From: Halothermothrix orenii H 168
Lineage (GTDB): Bacteria > Bacillota > Halanaerobiia > Halanaerobiales > Halothermotrichaceae
Direction of reading: 5' to 3'
DNA length: 64,000 nt
Assembly (NCBI RefSeq): GCF_000020485.1
Contig: NC_011899.1
Location: 745,937 to 809,936 of the forward strand
Shown here piece by piece: positions 61,544 to 64,000 of the stretch. The notes below the pieces were generated by a model. It had not been told where the DNA came from. It did no database searches and saw only the letters and a list, made by a program, of their open reading frames with translations. The translations under genes were made by a program, and so were the position numbers. Every line of letters starts with the position of its first letter. Position 1 is the first letter of the stretch.

Positions 61544-62674
61544 CTAACTAAAGTATGCATCAACCTTCTTCAAAAGTTTTATAATGGGCAAGTTCTGGGG
61601 GCAGGCTTTTTCACACTGGCCACAGCCTACACAATTTCCTGCCTTAGCACTTTCATCCCATTTATTATATACTTTTTTCTGATTTTCAAAATCATTATAA
61701 ATATGGGCATTGTTGTACAGAGAAAAGTTGCCCGGTATATTAACATTTTGAGGACAGGGGATACAATAATTACATCCAGTACACATTATAGGAGATAATT
61801 CCTCATAGGCTTTCTTTATCTGGTTAATTGTATTTAATTCAGCTTTACTGAGTGCATTGATACCTGACTTATCAGCACTTGTAATATTTTCTTTGACCTG
61901 TTCAAGGGTGCTCATTCCACTTAATACTACTGAAACTTCGGGCTGATTCCATAACCATTGTAGTGCCCAGTCGACAGGTGTTCTATCTATTTGACTGGTA
62001 TTCCAGATTTCATGGACAGGAGTAGGTTGTTTTCCAGCAAGCTGACCACCACGTAAAGGTTCCATGATTACAATAGCAAGGCCTTTTTTAGAAGCATATT
62101 TTAAACCTTTTTTACCGGCCTGAAAGTCTGTATCCAGATAGTTGTATTGAATCTGGCAGAAGGTCCAGTCATAAGCATCTACTATTTCTTTAAATAAATT
62201 GTAATCATCATGAAAAGAAAAACCAATATATTTAATTTTACCCAGGGATATGACTTTTTCAATCCATTTAAAAACATTTAGTTTTTTGTAATTTTCCCAG
62301 TGTTTTCTGTTAAGGGCATGAAGAAGATAAAAATCTATATAATCAACCTGTAGTTTTTTTAGTTGCTTATCCAGATAAAAATCCATATCTTCTTCCTTTT
62401 TAATTAACCATGACGGTAATTTTGTTGCTAGTTTAACTTTATCACGGTAGCCATTTTTGAGGGCCTTTCCAACTACAATTTCACTATTACCTTTATGGTA
62501 GGGCCAGGCAGTATCAATATAATTAACACCATTGTCTATCGCGTATCTAATCATTTCGATTGCCTTATTTTCATCAATTTTGCTGCTGTCATTATTAACA
62601 GTTGGTAATCTCATTGCCCCAAAACCGAGAGCAGATGCCTTCCAGTTAAGTTTGCCAAATTGCCTATATTTCAT
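61544..62674 (-). CDS. aldo/keto reductase with C-terminal 4Fe-4S ferredoxin domain
   Basis: A 376-residue oxidoreductase. The AKR barrel occupies ~1-285: LGFGAMRLPT, YIDTAWPYHKGNSE with the catalytic Asp and Tyr, and LLHALN. After that come two cluster motifs, CTGCNYCIPCPQNVNIPG and CVGCGQCEKACPQNLPI. Such iron-sulfur AKRs are common in anaerobes; the physiological substrate is unknown. ATG follows GGGGAGGA on the minus strand. Its last codons lie at the edge of the tandem repeat described above. Confidence 0.92.
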   Translation of the reverse strand: MKYRQFGKLNWKASALGFGAMRLPTVNNDSSKIDENKAIEMIRYAIDNGVNYIDTAWPYHKGNSEIVVGKALKNGYRDKVKLATKLPSWLIKKEEDMDFYLDKQLKKLQVDYIDFYLLHALNRKHWENYKKLNVFKWIEKVISLGKIKYIGFSFHDDYNLFKEIVDAYDWTFCQIQYNYLDTDFQAGKKGLKYASKKGLAIVIMEPLRGGQLAGKQPTPVHEIWNTSQIDRTPVDWALQWLWNQPEVSVVLSGMSTLEQVKENITSADKSGINALSKAELNTINQIKKAYEELSPIMCTGCNYCIPCPQNVNIPGNFSLYNNAHIYNDFENQKKVYNKWDESAKAGNCVGCGQCEKACPQNLPIIKLLKKVDAYFS

Positions 62675-62717
62675 TAATTATCCTCCCCCCTGATTGTGAT
62701 ATACCAATGTTAGCTAT

Positions 62718-62746
62718 ATAATAACATAAATTTATGATTGAAACAA
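62718..62746 (-). promoter_or_regulatory. sigma-A promoter of the aldo/keto reductase gene
   Basis: Minus strand TTGTTT (plus 62741-62746), 17-base spacer, TATTAT (plus 62718-62723). Confidence 0.6.
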
Positions 62747-62876
62747 ATTGTTTGAAATATTTTTACAATACTATAGACTGTATTTAATTATATTATGATA
62801 AATTTAAGATTTTTAAAATAGGAGAATAACCAGGTTGAATCGGTTATAAAATAAAAATAAATCTAAGTAGAAAGGG

Positions 62877-63143
62877 TTGATTTCTATACCACAGAAGACA
62901 CATGTTCACTGTACAGTTGAAAATTGTAAATGGTTTGCAGAGCCCAATTTATGTGTTGCCGAGAAAATACTGGTTGTCAGTGATGATTTTGCCCGGGAGT
63001 TACCCAATGAAATGGATGTAGAACAGACAAACCAGATTGTTAGTCAAAAAGGCCTGTCTCCAATAACAGAATGCTACCAGAGTTGTTGTAAGACTTTTGT
63101 TCCCAGGGATTTATATGATAAAGGCCTTGGTGGTAGTAGCTAA
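62877..63143 (+). CDS. DUF1540 cysteine-rich small protein
   Basis: An 85-88-residue protein with HCTVENCKWF, PNLCVAEKI and CYQSCCKTFVP, the DUF1540 Cys pattern (probable metal site). Start is uncertain. TTG 62877 touches the Shine-Dalgarno AAAGGG (62871-62876) with no spacing. ATA 62886 has 9-base spacing and gives (M)PQKTHVHCTVENC, which looks like the family N-terminus. Function unknown. It is monocistronic with a perfect terminator. Confidence 0.82.
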   Translation: MISIPQKTHVHCTVENCKWFAEPNLCVAEKILVVSDDFARELPNEMDVEQTNQIVSQKGLSPITECYQSCCKTFVPRDLYDKGLGGSS

Positions 63144-63151
63144 ATCACACT

Positions 63152-63178
63152 AAACCGCAGTAATATTACTGCGGTTTT
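63152..63178 (+). terminator. intrinsic terminator after the DUF1540 gene
   Basis: Perfect 11-bp stem AAACCGCAGTA / TACTGCGGTTT, ATAT loop, T run. Confidence 0.92.
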
Positions 63179-63329
63179 TCAGTTAAAATTAATTTCATAA
63201 AAATATTTATATAGTTTTTGATTAAATAAACTACCATTAATGAAAATGTACCAAAAAATGGAGGAAGTTGCAGGTATTTTTAAACATGTTAATGAATATT
63301 ATATAAAACAATCTAAGGATGGGGATAAA

Positions 63330-64000
63330 ATGCCAGAAAGAGTATATTTATTAGCCCTTACAATGATAAATGGACTGGGTATTCTTAGAATACAGAATTT
63401 ATTGAATTACTTTGGAAGTGCTTCTTCAATATGGCAGGCCAGTGAAAAAGAATTGAAACAGGTTAATGGAATTAACAAACTTGCTGAAAAGATTGTTAAG
63501 CAGAGAAAAAAAATTAATATTGAAAATATACTTGAGAATCTTGCTAAAAATAATATTAAATATGTGACCATATTTGATAACAATTATCCAGATAAATTAA
63601 GAGATATTAGTAAACCACCCCCTGTTATTTATTATAAAGGGAAATATGATAATAATGAAAGAATCATTGCCATTGTAGGTTCGAGGAGGGCTACCCGATA
63701 TGGATGTAATATTGCCAGAAACCTGGCCTATAGTCTGGCCGGTAGGGGGTTTGCCATTATCAGTGGATTTGCCAGGGGAATTGATACCTGTGCCCATAAG
63801 GGTGCTTTAAAGGTCGGGGGCAGGACCATTGCTGTCCTGGGAACAGGTTTAAATAGGATATACCCACCCGAAAACAAAAAACTGACTGGTCTGGTGACTG
63901 ATTCTGGTTATCTTTTAAGTGAACTTACCCCTGAGACCGGACCCCTTGCCAGTAATTTTCCCAGGAGAAATAGAATTATAAGCGGGCTGGCAGAAGGGGT
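63330..64000 (+). CDS. dprA: DNA processing protein DprA, 3' end outside window
   Basis: Loads RecA onto incoming single-stranded DNA during transformation. The visible 223 codons hold an N-terminal SAM/HhH part (ALTMINGLGILRIQNLLNYF) and most of the Rossmann core: IAIVGSRRATRYG, ISGFARGIDTCAHKGAL, VLGTGLNRIYPPEN and FPRRNRIISGL. I use ATG 63330 with AAGGA 10 bases upstream; the frame is open further up to ATG 63240, 63246 and 63258, but these lack spacing or family match. It is read into the right edge. Confidence 0.93.
   Translation, partial: MPERVYLLALTMINGLGILRIQNLLNYFGSASSIWQASEKELKQVNGINKLAEKIVKQRKKINIENILENLAKNNIKYVTIFDNNYPDKLRDISKPPPVIYYKGKYDNNERIIAIVGSRRATRYGCNIARNLAYSLAGRGFAIISGFARGIDTCAHKGALKVGGRTIAVLGTGLNRIYPPENKKLTGLVTDSGYLLSELTPETGPLASNFPRRNRIISGLAEG

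Noticed and set aside
1-64000. tRNA, rRNA, tmRNA or other housekeeping RNA genes
   Set aside because: I found no cloverleaf with a TTCRA arm and CCA end and no rRNA-like segment in the intergenic regions.

Overview
This is an AT-rich stretch from a spore-forming, anaerobic-type Firmicute. Evidence for the lineage is the spoIIA operon, a four-gene spoVA operon, spoVS, a ytfJ/gerW-type gene, GlgC/GlgD-type glycogen genes, Shine-Dalgarno-led genes with many TTG starts, and an rpsP-rimM-trmD-rplS cluster. From memory the gene set resembles Halanaerobiales (Halothermothrix-like). I could not run a search, so the lineage is an inference. No rRNA, tRNA or CRISPR array was seen.

Layout. 1-7.8 kb: glycogen block, with glgB-glgC-glgD-glgA on the minus strand (glgA runs off the left edge) and a divergent second glgA carrying a C-terminal helix-hairpin-helix domain. 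8-16.1 kb: deoB (with an in-frame stop), punA, pdp, dacF, a nicotinate phosphoribosyltransferase, then spoIIAA-spoIIAB-sigF. This is the Bacillus drm-pupG-dacF-spoIIA order with two extra genes. 16.2-20.2 kb: a small membrane ORF, dodecin and spoVAC-D-E-F. 20.2-23.3 kb: three genes of the 2-hydroxyacyl-CoA dehydratase activator/DUF2229 type. 23.3-24.1 kb: a secreted protein on the minus strand behind two tandem c-di-GMP-I riboswitches. 24.46-26.0 kb: an intact ISLre2-type insertion sequence with a target duplication, just upstream of the lysA promoter. 26-36.9 kb: lysA, a DHH-CBS-tRNA nucleotidyltransferase fusion, an M50 protease, scpA/scpB, a DUF2953 gene, gerW-like, a lysO-like exporter, a second D,D-carboxypeptidase, rluB and spoVS. 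37.2-49.5 kb: chromosome and translation housekeeping (smc, a duplicated JAMM-like protein, ftsY, ylxM, ffh, rpsP, khpA, rimM, trmD, a SPOUT-like gene, rplS, rbgA, rnhB). 49.6-53 kb: queT-like, a SLOG protein, yraN, comM. 53-63.2 kb: an accessory block separating comM from dprA, with a MASE3 histidine kinase, a ZIP transporter, a HEAT-repeat protein, paired nitrilase-like proteins, an XRE-B12 regulator divergent from a DICT-domain protein, an iron-sulfur aldo/keto reductase and a DUF1540 protein. dprA is cut by the right edge.

How the parts work together. Three good sigma-H-type promoters precede the deoB cluster, spoIIAA and spoVS, tying the window to sporulation onset. Both D,D-carboxypeptidase genes carry an inverted repeat that would hide their ribosome-binding site in read-through transcripts but not in transcripts starting inside the repeat. 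The strongest candidates for something new are the tandem OFF-type c-di-GMP riboswitches, the XRE-B12/DICT pair with palindromes at its shared promoter region, the JAMM-like duplication between smc and ftsY, and the repeat-controlled dac genes.
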